A stretch of 64,000 nucleotides of DNA from Streptomyces sp. NBC_00663 (lineage in GTDB: Bacteria > Actinomycetota > Actinomycetes > Streptomycetales > Streptomycetaceae): assembly GCF_036226885.1 (NCBI RefSeq), contig NZ_CP109027.1, positions 3,782,001 through 3,846,000 on the forward strand. The letters run 5' to 3'. This document shows, piece after piece, positions 6,646 through 14,272 of this stretch (position 1 is the first letter of the stretch; each line of letters begins with the position of its first letter). Under the pieces are notes generated by a model that saw only the letters and a program-made list of their open reading frames with translations, did not search any database and had not been told where the DNA came from. The position numbers and the translations under genes were made by a program.

Positions 6646-9422
6646 TCGTCACGTTCTACTCCTACAAAGGCGGCGTCGGCCGCTCCATGGCCCTCGCCAA
6701 CATCGCGGACCAGCTGGCGAGAAGCGGCATGCGGGTGCTGATGGTCGACTTCGACCTGGAGGCACCGGGCCTGGAGCACTTCTTCCCGATCGAGCACGAA
6801 CGGGTGCGGGGCCGGGAAGGCCTGCTGGACCTGCTCCTGGCCTTCAAGTACGCGATGTCCGTGGCCTCTTCGGGGACCGACGAGGGCGAGGAGGACGCCT
6901 ACCGCGACCTCGACCGCTACATCTCCACGATCTACCCGCCCCGCTCGGACGGCGGCTGCCTGGACCTGATTCCGGCGGGCCTGCGCCTGTCGGACGACCA
7001 GATCGCGCGCTATGGCGCGGAGTTGCGGCGCTTCGACTGGCAGGACTTTTACTACGTCTGGTCGGGCGAGCTGTTCTTCGAGTGGTTCCGCAGGACGTGC
7101 GCGGACCGGTACGACATCGTCCTGGTGGACAGCCGCACGGGCGTGACGGAACTCGGCGGCGTCTGCGCGTACCAACTGGCGGACGTGATCGTGGCGTTGT
7201 GCGCGCCCAACCTCCAGAACCTGGAGGGCACGGCATGGATGGTCCGCCACTTCCTCTCCCCCCAGGTCAAGGCGGTACGCGACGATCGCCCCCTGGAGGT
7301 TCTGGTGGTCCCGGCGCGGGTGGACCAGCAGGACTCAGAGCTCCTGGAACTCTTCGCCGAACGCTTCGAGGACACCTTCGGCCGCTTCACGCCGGATGCG
7401 CTGGAACAGGCACACCTCAGCTTCTGGGACCTCCAAGTGCCCTACGTGCCCGCGTACGCCTTCGAGGAGCAGGTCATCACCGATCCGGGGCGGGCAGAGG
7501 AACGCCGGGCGCTGGTACGGGCGTACGACAGCCTGCGGAACGCGATCGCACTGCTGGCGCCGGAGCGGAACGCGGTTGCGGCGTTGCGTGCGGAGGCCGC
7601 CGGCGGAGGGCGGGGCGCGGGCGGAGTCGAGCCGGTCGAGACGCGGTACGACCCGACGACGCGGTTCTCTTCACCGGACGTCTTCGTCTCATACAGCGTC
7701 ACCGACCAAGAAGCGGCCGATCAGATCCGCGAACTGCTGGGCGGCCGAGGGAGACTCCGGGTCGCCGAGACAGCGATGGGCGAGCGGTGGGACATCCCAG
7801 GAGCCAAGGTCAGCCTGTTCCTGGTCGGCTCAACGGGTCGGCTGAGCGATTGGCAGCAGACCCAGGTGGACGTACTGACCGCCACAAGTGAGACACGTCT
7901 GCTGCCGGTACTCCTGCCCGGCTCCGACATTCTCCCGGAGGTACTGCGTAGCTACACCTTTCTCGATCTCAGGGGAGGGCTGGACGAGGATCGACTGCTG
8001 GAGGCCGTCCGAGCAGGTCTGCAACAGTCGATTCGGAAGACCAAGCCGTCGCGCTACGACGATCCGATCCCGTATCCCGGGTTCTCGCCCTTCTCGGAAG
8101 CTGACGCGCCGCTGTTCTTCGGGCGGGACGTCCTGGTGCACAAAGTCTTGACGACCCTGGATCAGCGCGGCACTTGCGCGGTCATCGGCGATTCGGCGAG
8201 CGGCAAGACAAGTTTGGTGAACGCCGGCGTACTCCCGGCTCTCCGCGCAGGGGCGCTGTCGGGCAGCGAACTCTGGCCGATCGTCCACGTCGACGATGAC
8301 GGCCGTGTCCCGGCGGTGGAGGAAGCGCTGCGCTCGCTGACGAGCCTTCCGCGACGCTCCCGCAAGGTGGTCGTCGTCTTCGACCCGCCCGAGTGGATGT
8401 CCGACAACGCTCGCGACGCCGCACTGCGAGAGCTCATCGACACGCCTGATCCGGTGGTTCTCCCCCTGGTCGTCCTACGTTCCGACCGCGCCGCGTCCCT
8501 TCCCTCACACCACTGCGTCGAACTCACCCCCATGTCCTCCGACGAACTGCGGCAGACGGTGGAATCGCCGGCGCGAGCCGTGGGCCTCCACCTGGAACCG
8601 GGCCTCGCCGACCGCCTGCTGAACGACGTGGGCGACGAGCCGGGAGCCCTGCCGTTCCTACAGTTCACTCTCCGTAACCTGTGGCTGCGCAGGAGGGACG
8701 GCTATCTCACCCATCAGGCGTACGTGGAGACCGGCGGCTTGAAGGAAAGCCTGGCAGTTACCGCTGAGGGATGGTTCGACTCGATCGACTCGTCTGGCAA
8801 GAGGCAGGCGCGCGAGCTCCTGTTGCGCCTCGTCACTGCCGGTTCCGATGGCATGCCGCAGAGGCGAGCAGTCCCCATGACAGCCATCGCAGCAATGGGA
8901 GCCGCCGACATCTGCGAACAACTGCTGGTGTACCGGCTGTTGGTCACCTCCTACGACACCCCGACCACCCGCGTACAGCTCGCCCACTCCGCTTTCGTGT
9001 TTGCGTGGCCGCGGTTCTTTGAGTGGTACGCGGAGGCTGGTTCAGTACTCGACCTACGCTGGAGGTTGTCTGAAGCCGCCGAGGACTGGAGGGACTCCGG
9101 ACATGCTTCTAAAGAGCTGCTGGACGCATGGAGCCTGAATGCCGTTGAGGAAACCCCGATCAGAGAAAAGCTGACGCTCACGGACCTCGAACAGAGCTAT
9201 CTGGCAGCGTCACAAACCGACATCAGGCGGAAACGCTGGATGCGAATGCTGAGCTACATCCTCGTGATCGCTGCCGCGTTCGGCTTCCCCCGCGTGATCG
9301 ACGGAACGAGTATCGACGGAGCAATCTGGCCACCTGTTCTCGCGGGGTTTGTCGCAGCCGCTGTAGTCTCGCTGGTGAGATGGCTCTCGAACCGACGCGA
9401 ACGCCGCTTCCTCACCCCCTGA
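6642..9422 (+). CDS. KGGVGR-type ATPase / TIR-like / nSTAND1 fusion with C-terminal membrane helices
   Basis: This 926-residue protein combines three modules. Residues 1-310 are a MinD/ParA-like P-loop ATPase of the KGGVGR class (YKGGVGRSMALAN at 8-20, DSRTGVTELGG at 163-173). Residues 345-460 are TIR-like (PDVFVSYSVTDQEAAD), but the position of the NADase Glu appears to be Gln408. Residues 478-800 are an nSTAND1 ATPase (YPGFSPFSEADAPLFFGRD at 478-496, Walker A GDSASGKTS at 516-524, a Walker-B-like VVVVFDP near 576). Two hydrophobic segments (about 868-884 and 896-912) close the protein where STAND proteins often carry WD40 or TPR sensors. The GTG start overlaps the upstream stop. The 3' third has visibly lower GC, hinting at transfer. 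Confidence 0.8.
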   Translation: MIVTFYSYKGGVGRSMALANIADQLARSGMRVLMVDFDLEAPGLEHFFPIEHERVRGREGLLDLLLAFKYAMSVASSGTDEGEEDAYRDLDRYISTIYPPRSDGGCLDLIPAGLRLSDDQIARYGAELRRFDWQDFYYVWSGELFFEWFRRTCADRYDIVLVDSRTGVTELGGVCAYQLADVIVALCAPNLQNLEGTAWMVRHFLSPQVKAVRDDRPLEVLVVPARVDQQDSELLELFAERFEDTFGRFTPDALEQAHLSFWDLQVPYVPAYAFEEQVITDPGRAEERRALVRAYDSLRNAIALLAPERNAVAALRAEAAGGGRGAGGVEPVETRYDPTTRFSSPDVFVSYSVTDQEAADQIRELLGGRGRLRVAETAMGERWDIPGAKVSLFLVGSTGRLSDWQQTQVDVLTATSETRLLPVLLPGSDILPEVLRSYTFLDLRGGLDEDRLLEAVRAGLQQSIRKTKPSRYDDPIPYPGFSPFSEADAPLFFGRDVLVHKVLTTLDQRGTCAVIGDSASGKTSLVNAGVLPALRAGALSGSELWPIVHVDDDGRVPAVEEALRSLTSLPRRSRKVVVVFDPPEWMSDNARDAALRELIDTPDPVVLPLVVLRSDRAASLPSHHCVELTPMSSDELRQTVESPARAVGLHLEPGLADRLLNDVGDEPGALPFLQFTLRNLWLRRRDGYLTHQAYVETGGLKESLAVTAEGWFDSIDSSGKRQARELLLRLVTAGSDGMPQRRAVPMTAIAAMGAADICEQLLVYRLLVTSYDTPTTRVQLAHSAFVFAWPRFFEWYAEAGSVLDLRWRLSEAAEDWRDSGHASKELLDAWSLNAVEETPIREKLTLTDLEQSYLAASQTDIRRKRWMRMLSYILVIAAAFGFPRVIDGTSIDGAIWPPVLAGFVAAAVVSLVRWLSNRRERRFLTP

Positions 9423-10299
9423 GAGCAGCCCGCATCTCCTCCACCCGCGCCCGCACCTGATGGATCTGCGTCTGGGTCGGCATCGGCTCCGCCCCTCTGT
9501 CCCGGCCGCTGCATCCCCGGCACAGACCTCCGGGCAGCGCCTCGGGCCGTCCCGGCACACGGCAGTCGGTGCACTCCATCATGCTGCGGGGTCGCGGGCT
9601 CGGTGCGGCAACGGGGCGGTCGGGTGGCAGTTTGTCGGTGAGGCGGCGCCGTACGAAGGCGCGAGGTGAGTGCACCTGTTCCGGGAGCCCTGCGGTGAGC
9701 ACCTGAGAAAGCTGGTCCGGCGACATGCCTCGGGCGAGCCATTCACCGGCCAGCTCTTCGAGCGCGGTGCAGTCGGCGGCGGACAGGGCGAGGCGCGGGT
9801 CGCGGAGCCCGAGGCGGGCGAGGACGTCGTACGCCTCGGACGGTCGTACGACGTCCTCGGAGACCTCCGGTGCCGCGGGCTCAGCGGCCTCGGGCGTCAC
9901 GTCACCTTCGAGCGTCCCGGCCCACCATTCGTCGTCACGTGCGGTACGTGACCAGAACGTGTGGAACACCCACCGCGTGCCGGTCTCGCCCTCAGCGGGA
10001 GGGATACGACGCCGTACGCGCCGCAGATGCCCGGCGCGCCCGAGTTCGTTGAGCGCCGAGCGCACTGCCTGCTGCCCGTAAAGAGGCTGGGCCTTGGCGA
10101 GGGTCTTGGCGTCCATCGCCGCGTTCTCGGGGAGTTGGTCGATGAGGCTCGCGAGATAGGCCTCGCGGGGTGGGAGGTTCTGGAAGTCGTCGGGCTTCGG
10201 CCGCTGTTGGTCGGGGGCGGAGCGTTTGCCGTAGCCGGGCTTGGCCATGGGATGGGCTGCGGGCGCGGGCAGGGCAGCGTTAGAGTTTTCGTAAGCCAC
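9412..10299 (-). CDS. Winged-helix-like DNA-binding protein with C-terminal zinc-ribbon-like cysteines
   Basis: The 295-residue product has a helix-turn-helix-like region at about 50-110 (AYLASLIDQLPENAAMDAKT, then QQAVRSALNELGRAGHLRRV), similar to proteins labelled MarR-type regulators in Streptomyces. The middle part is acidic and Ala/Pro-rich. Near the C-terminus the pattern CTDCRV...LCRGC suggests a small zinc ribbon. The GTG at 10299 has GAGG about 8 nt upstream. Its last 11 nt overlap the end of the STAND gene on the opposite strand. A regulatory role is inferred from the fold; its targets are unknown. Confidence 0.65.
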   Translation of the reverse strand: MAYENSNAALPAPAAHPMAKPGYGKRSAPDQQRPKPDDFQNLPPREAYLASLIDQLPENAAMDAKTLAKAQPLYGQQAVRSALNELGRAGHLRRVRRRIPPAEGETGTRWVFHTFWSRTARDDEWWAGTLEGDVTPEAAEPAAPEVSEDVVRPSEAYDVLARLGLRDPRLALSAADCTALEELAGEWLARGMSPDQLSQVLTAGLPEQVHSPRAFVRRRLTDKLPPDRPVAAPSPRPRSMMECTDCRVPGRPEALPGGLCRGCSGRDRGAEPMPTQTQIHQVRARVEEMRAALRG

Positions 10300-10327
10300 A
10301 GGATCGCCTCACGATCTTGAGGGTGAG

Positions 10328-10361
10328 ACCCCGGCGGGTGTTGGTAGCACCCGACCGGGGT
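10328..10361 (+). terminator. GC-rich hairpin with T-rich flank (possible terminator)
   Basis: ACCCCGG-CGGGTG (10328-10340) pairs with CACCCG-A-CCGGGGT (10348-10361) around a 7-nt loop, with one bulged A, and is followed on the + strand by TGTTTGTTG. This resembles an intrinsic terminator reading right, but no rightward gene lies immediately to its left; it sits in the 5' region of the leftward gene that starts at 10299. The rest of 10300-10536 shows no gene. Confidence 0.4.
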
Positions 10362-10536
10362 TGTTTGTTGTCGCGAACGCTAGAGGTTCGCGACTGCGCG
10401 TCGCAAGCCGATCACGAAAAGTCATCTCGGCTGGTGCGCGGGCGAGTTGGACGCGGGGAGGGCGGGAGGGTGGGTGGATTCTTTCCGCCCATTCCTTGAA
10501 AGAGGGGCTCGGATCTCGACGCCCGAAGCCCGGAGC

Positions 10537-10725
10537 TCAGGCCTCGCGGGAGGCGTACGCGATGAAGGCGGCCCAGGCGTCTGCGGGAACGTCGAAGCAA
10601 GGGGCTTGGGGGCCGAGCTTCGAGTCCCGGACGTGGGTGGTGTGGGGGTGGAGGGCGACTTCGAGGCACTCACCGCCCTGGGAGTCGCTGTAGCTGGACT
10701 TGAACCACTCGAGATCGCTACTCAT
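10537..10725 (-). CDS. DUF397 small protein
   Basis: The 62-residue product starts MSSDLEWFKSSYSDSQGGEC and continues with CLEVAL, VRDSKL and AWAAFIAYA, the full signature of DUF397. These small Streptomyces proteins are encoded beside WhiJ-like XRE regulators, where they are thought to relieve or modulate repression. Its ATG overlaps the stop of the XRE gene (ATGA, 10722-10725), so it is translated in series with it. GGAGGAG just upstream is a strong ribosome site. Confidence 0.9.
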   Translation of the reverse strand: MSSDLEWFKSSYSDSQGGECLEVALHPHTTHVRDSKLGPQAPCFDVPADAWAAFIAYASREA

Positions 10726-11519
10726 AGCTCCTCCTCCACCTTCCTGATGAACGCCGCAGACTCCTCAACTCCGTATGCCTGCATGCGGATCATGCCATGC
10801 GCCTGCGCCAGGTTGCTGACCTTGTGGACATCAGCATGGAGCGCACTCGTCTCCGGGCTCTCAACGTATGCGAAGTGCTCGCGATCGGCTGTCTCCAGCA
10901 GCACGAACGAGCCGTTGAGAGCGAGGCCCCCACATGTTCCGAAGGGCAGTACCTGGATGGACACGTTACGCAGGGCGCCAACCTCCACCAGATGAAGCAG
11001 TTGCTCTCGCATGACCTCCGGCCCACCAACTCCCGTACGCAGCGCGGCTTCATGAATCACGAACCCGTACACGGTCCCGGTCCGGCGCGTCAGCGCCTCC
11101 TGCCTCTTCAGCCGCCCTCGAACCCGCTCCTCGACGGTCTCGTCATCCAGCGGTGGACAACTGTCGCCGATCAACGCCCGCGCATAACCCTCCGTCTGTA
11201 GCAGGCCGGAAATCAGACCCAGCGCATAGTGATGGACGGCGATCGCCTCGGCCTCCAACTCCATGTACTCCTGCGACCGCGCAGGAAACGGCTCCGGCTT
11301 CAGGAACTCATGGCCCGCCAGCAACTTCCCCCGCGCCCCGCACATCTGGTCCGCGACCTGCAACAACCGCAGCGTCGGCCGTCGGCGCCCGCACTCCATC
11401 GACTTGACGTACTCGTAGTCGTACCCGGCCTCTTCGGCGAGGGCCTGCCGACCTACCCCCGCCTCCTCGCGCCACAGCTTGACCTGCCCGCCACAGTACC
11501 GCCAGTTCGGCTGAGTCAT
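10722..11519 (-). CDS. WhiJ-like XRE-family regulator with DUF5753 domain
   Basis: The product (265 residues) carries an N-terminal helix-turn-helix (about 8-65: QVKLWREEAGVGRQALAEEA, then YEYVKSMECGRRRP) and a C-terminal DUF5753 domain (about 85-260, with HYALGLISGLLQTEGYARAL and LPFGTCGGLALNGSF). This is the standard form of WhiJ-type regulators in Streptomyces, which work with a DUF397 protein and often an anti-sigma-like ATPase. The ATG at 11519 is preferred because the helix-turn-helix begins soon after; the longer frame to 11585 adds 22 atypical residues. It is coupled to the DUF397 gene by a 4-nt overlap and diverges from the ATPase gene at 11627. Confidence 0.88.
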   Translation of the reverse strand: MTQPNWRYCGGQVKLWREEAGVGRQALAEEAGYDYEYVKSMECGRRRPTLRLLQVADQMCGARGKLLAGHEFLKPEPFPARSQEYMELEAEAIAVHHYALGLISGLLQTEGYARALIGDSCPPLDDETVEERVRGRLKRQEALTRRTGTVYGFVIHEAALRTGVGGPEVMREQLLHLVEVGALRNVSIQVLPFGTCGGLALNGSFVLLETADREHFAYVESPETSALHADVHKVSNLAQAHGMIRMQAYGVEESAAFIRKVEEEL

Positions 11520-11626
11520 CGTTCGCGCCCACCCGTCTCCCGCCGACACCCCGTGTACACGCACCCTCTGTACACACTCCGCCACTCCCCGAGGTTACGC
11601 GTCAACCACCAGCCTGATCACGGCAA

Positions 11627-12178
11627 ATGACGGAGAAGCACCCGCACGGAAGAGACGCGCGCATGTCCGAGGAAGCAGTCGAGTGGCAACTGCCCCGCCA
11701 CCCCCGCAGCGTGGGCCGGTCCCGCGCCCGGCTCCGTGAGCAGGCCGCCGACTGGAAACTCCCGGAGGACGTCACAGACACAGCTGTGCTGCTGCTCAGC
11801 GAGCTGATGACCAACGCCTACCGGCACGCCCACGTCTCCCCCGGCCGCGAGATCCGGACGCGTTACGCGCTGGAGGACGACGGTCGCCGGCTTCGCGTCT
11901 CGGTGACGGACGCGAGTGACACGATGCCGACCTTCCGGAACCCGTCTCCGGAGGACGAGTCGGGGCGCGGCCTGATTCTGCTCACCCTGCTCGCCGACAC
12001 ATGGGGGACGGCACCCCGACGGGATGGAGTCGGCAAGACCGTCTGGTTCTCGCTGGACCTCGACGGGATTACACCAGCCGTCGCGCCGTCGCCCACCGCG
12101 TCAGCTCATGGCGGTTCGACAGCTGCAACTTCCGTAGTACCGCCGACACATGGGACTCCACCGTCTTCACGGAGATGA
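11627..12178 (+). CDS. SpoIIAB/RsbW-like ATP-binding protein
   Basis: The 183-residue product holds a GHKL-type ATPase fold. The N box is seen in LLLSELMTNAYRHAH and the G boxes in VSVTDASDTMP and ESGRGLILLTLLADTW. Such short single-domain proteins act as anti-sigma or switch kinases and form the third element of WhiJ-like triads. ATG at 11663 is a possible alternative start with GGAAGAG upstream. The C-terminal 36 residues are low-complexity and lie antisense to the end of the response regulator gene (110-nt overlap), so the conserved domain ends before the overlap. Function is inferred from fold and neighbours. Confidence 0.8.
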   Translation: MTEKHPHGRDARMSEEAVEWQLPRHPRSVGRSRARLREQAADWKLPEDVTDTAVLLLSELMTNAYRHAHVSPGREIRTRYALEDDGRRLRVSVTDASDTMPTFRNPSPEDESGRGLILLTLLADTWGTAPRRDGVGKTVWFSLDLDGITPAVAPSPTASAHGGSTAATSVVPPTHGTPPSSRR

Positions 12179-12773
12179 AGAGCTGCTTGGCGATCTCCTT
12201 GTAGGCGTAGCCGCGGGCGATCAGTCGCAGTACCTCGCGCTCGCGCTGGGTGAGGCGGTCGAGGTCCTCGTCCACCGGGGGCGCGTCCGTCGAGGCGAAG
12301 GCGTCCAGGACGAAGCCCGCCAGCCTCGGGGAGAACACCGCGTCGCCGTCCTGGACACGGAAGATGGAGTCGACCAGGTCCGTGCCGGTGATGGTCTTCG
12401 TGACGTAGCCCCGCGCGCCGCCTCGGATCACGCCGATGACGTCCTCCGCCGCGTCCGAGACCGACAGGGCCAGGAAGCGAACCGGCTGCTCCGCGGCCGC
12501 CATCAACGGGGCGCAGCGGCGCAGGACTTCGACTCCGCCGCCGCCCGGGAGGTGGACATCGAGGAGGACCACCTCGGGTCGGGTCGCGGTGATGACCGTG
12601 ACCGCCTGGTCGACGTCGGCGGCCTCGCCCACGACCTCCACGCCGGTCTGCTCGGTCTGGCCGATCTCGGCCTGAACTCCCGTACGGAACATACGGTGGT
12701 CGTCGACGAGGACCACTCGCACCCGGCGCTCGCCCGTCACAGTGTCGTTCGCCTCGGTCGGGTCGCTCATCAC
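12069..12773 (-). CDS. NarL/LuxR-family response regulator
   Basis: The product (234 residues) has a receiver domain (about 18-140, phospho-acceptor Asp in VVLLDVHLPGG) and a C-terminal LuxR helix-turn-helix (about 165-230: LTQREREVLRLIARGYAYKE, then LFISVKTVESHVSAVLRKL). It is the output half of a two-component system with the PspC-type kinase immediately upstream. Its GTG overlaps the kinase stop (GTGA, 12770-12773), so the pair is co-translated. An ATG follows directly as a second possible start. By context it probably responds to envelope stress; that is inference. Confidence 0.92.
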   Translation of the reverse strand: MMSDPTEANDTVTGERRVRVVLVDDHRMFRTGVQAEIGQTEQTGVEVVGEAADVDQAVTVITATRPEVVLLDVHLPGGGGVEVLRRCAPLMAAAEQPVRFLALSVSDAAEDVIGVIRGGARGYVTKTITGTDLVDSIFRVQDGDAVFSPRLAGFVLDAFASTDAPPVDEDLDRLTQREREVLRLIARGYAYKEIAKQLFISVKTVESHVSAVLRKLQLSNRHELTRWATARRLV

Positions 12774-14098
12774 GTGTTCTCCGCCCTCTCCATCTCCAGT
12801 TCGACCTCCGTGCCGCCGTCCGGCACCGCGCGCAGGCGGGCCGTGCCGCCGTGGCGTTCCATACGGCCGATGATCGATTCTCTGACACCCATGCGGTCGG
12901 CGGGTATGGAATCCGGGTCGAAGCCGGGACCACGGTCCCGGACCGACACGAAGACCGTCTTTCCCTCGACCTCGGCGTAGACCTGCACCGCGCCGCCCTC
13001 GCCACCGTACTTGGCGGCGTTCACCATCGCCTCGCGCGCGGCCTGCATCTGTGCCCCGATCCGCTCGTCGAGCGGGCAGTCGCCGACGATGACGACCTCC
13101 AGGGGGACGCCGTGCTTGTCCTCGACCTCTGCCGCGTTGCGCCGCACCGCCTCGGCGAGGGTGTCGGGTTCGTCGGCCTCGTCCTTGCCGGTGCCCTCGG
13201 GTTTGTACAGCCAGGTGCGCAGGTCGCGCTCCTGTGCCCGGGCGAGGCGGCGCACCTCGTTCGCGTTCTCCGCGTTGCGCTGGATCAGGGTCAGGGTGTG
13301 CAGCACGGAGTCGTGGACGTGGGCGGCGACCTCGGCGCGCTCCTGGGCGCGGATGCGCATCAGGCGCTCCTCGGAGAGGTCCTGGGTCATGCGCACGAGA
13401 TAGGGGCCGGCGAGCAGCGTGATGCCGACCAGGACCGCGAGGGCGGCCTGGAGGACCGAGCCGAGGTGGGCGGCCGAGCCCTGCATGACGAAGATGCCGG
13501 ACGCGCCTGCCGTGACGAGCAGGACACCGCCCGCGGCGCGCAGCAGGCTGAGGGTCCGCCTGCGGCGGCCCACCTCGGCCCAGCGAGCCCTGCGGGCGTT
13601 GTCCGCCTGCCGCCAGACCAGGGCCACGCCGGCGCCGACGAGGACGGCGGGCCAGAGATAGGCCTTGGCGCCGGTGCCCACGTTGACATTGCCCACGAAG
13701 ACCATGGCCACCACGACCATGAGGAGCAGGGCGACGATCTGGCCCTTGTCCGGTCTGCGGGCGACGAGGCGGCGGCGGCCGTCGGGCGAGGTCTCGGTGG
13801 TGACGAAGGACGGGGGTTTCTGCCCGCTCACGCCACCGACGCCGAGCGGCACGAAGAACCAGAACGCGGCGTACAACAGGGCGCCCAGGCCGTCCGCCAT
13901 GAACAGACCGGCGAAGACGAGCCGCACCCAGATCACGGGCAGCCCGAGATGCCCGGCGAGCCCCCGCGCCACCCCCCCGAGCCAGCGTCCGTCACTGCTG
14001 CGGTAGAGCTTGCGCGGCGGCCGCGGTTCTACGAGTGGCGCTGCTGCGGCTGCATCCGGCATGCCATCGATGTTCACACGACGCGACGGCCGGAGCAT
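12770..14098 (-). CDS. PspC-domain sensor histidine kinase
   Basis: The product has about 442 residues. A PspC domain near the N-terminus (KLYRSSDGRWLGGVARGLAG, then a membrane hairpin) is followed by several more membrane segments, a dimerisation region with the phospho-acceptor His in AAHVHDSVLHTLTLIQRN and a GHKL ATPase domain (REAMVNAAKYGG, VRDRGPGFD). It should autophosphorylate and pass phosphate to the overlapping regulator gene. The ATG at 14098 has AGGGGG about 9 nt upstream; ATG at 14062 is an alternative. An open frame runs much further upstream, but that part is antisense to the divergent PspC gene. The divergent arrangement suggests shared control of an envelope-stress response. 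Confidence 0.88.
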   Translation of the reverse strand: MLRPSRRVNIDGMPDAAAAAPLVEPRPPRKLYRSSDGRWLGGVARGLAGHLGLPVIWVRLVFAGLFMADGLGALLYAAFWFFVPLGVGGVSGQKPPSFVTTETSPDGRRRLVARRPDKGQIVALLLMVVVAMVFVGNVNVGTGAKAYLWPAVLVGAGVALVWRQADNARRARWAEVGRRRRTLSLLRAAGGVLLVTAGASGIFVMQGSAAHLGSVLQAALAVLVGITLLAGPYLVRMTQDLSEERLMRIRAQERAEVAAHVHDSVLHTLTLIQRNAENANEVRRLARAQERDLRTWLYKPEGTGKDEADEPDTLAEAVRRNAAEVEDKHGVPLEVVIVGDCPLDERIGAQMQAAREAMVNAAKYGGEGGAVQVYAEVEGKTVFVSVRDRGPGFDPDSIPADRMGVRESIIGRMERHGGTARLRAVPDGGTEVELEMERAENT

Positions 14099-14272
14099 CA
14101 GGGTCGGCCCCCTAGACTCCCCTGATCTTCGAAGCCCGCGGAAACGATCTTCGTAACCGCGGGGACGCGGCGCCCTCGAACGTCTCCCCGGCGCCGGGTC
14201 AGGGGCGATATCAGGGTCCGGCCAGGGTCGTTCCGACTCCCGTCGCGGCAGCTCGCCCGTCACCATGGACAC

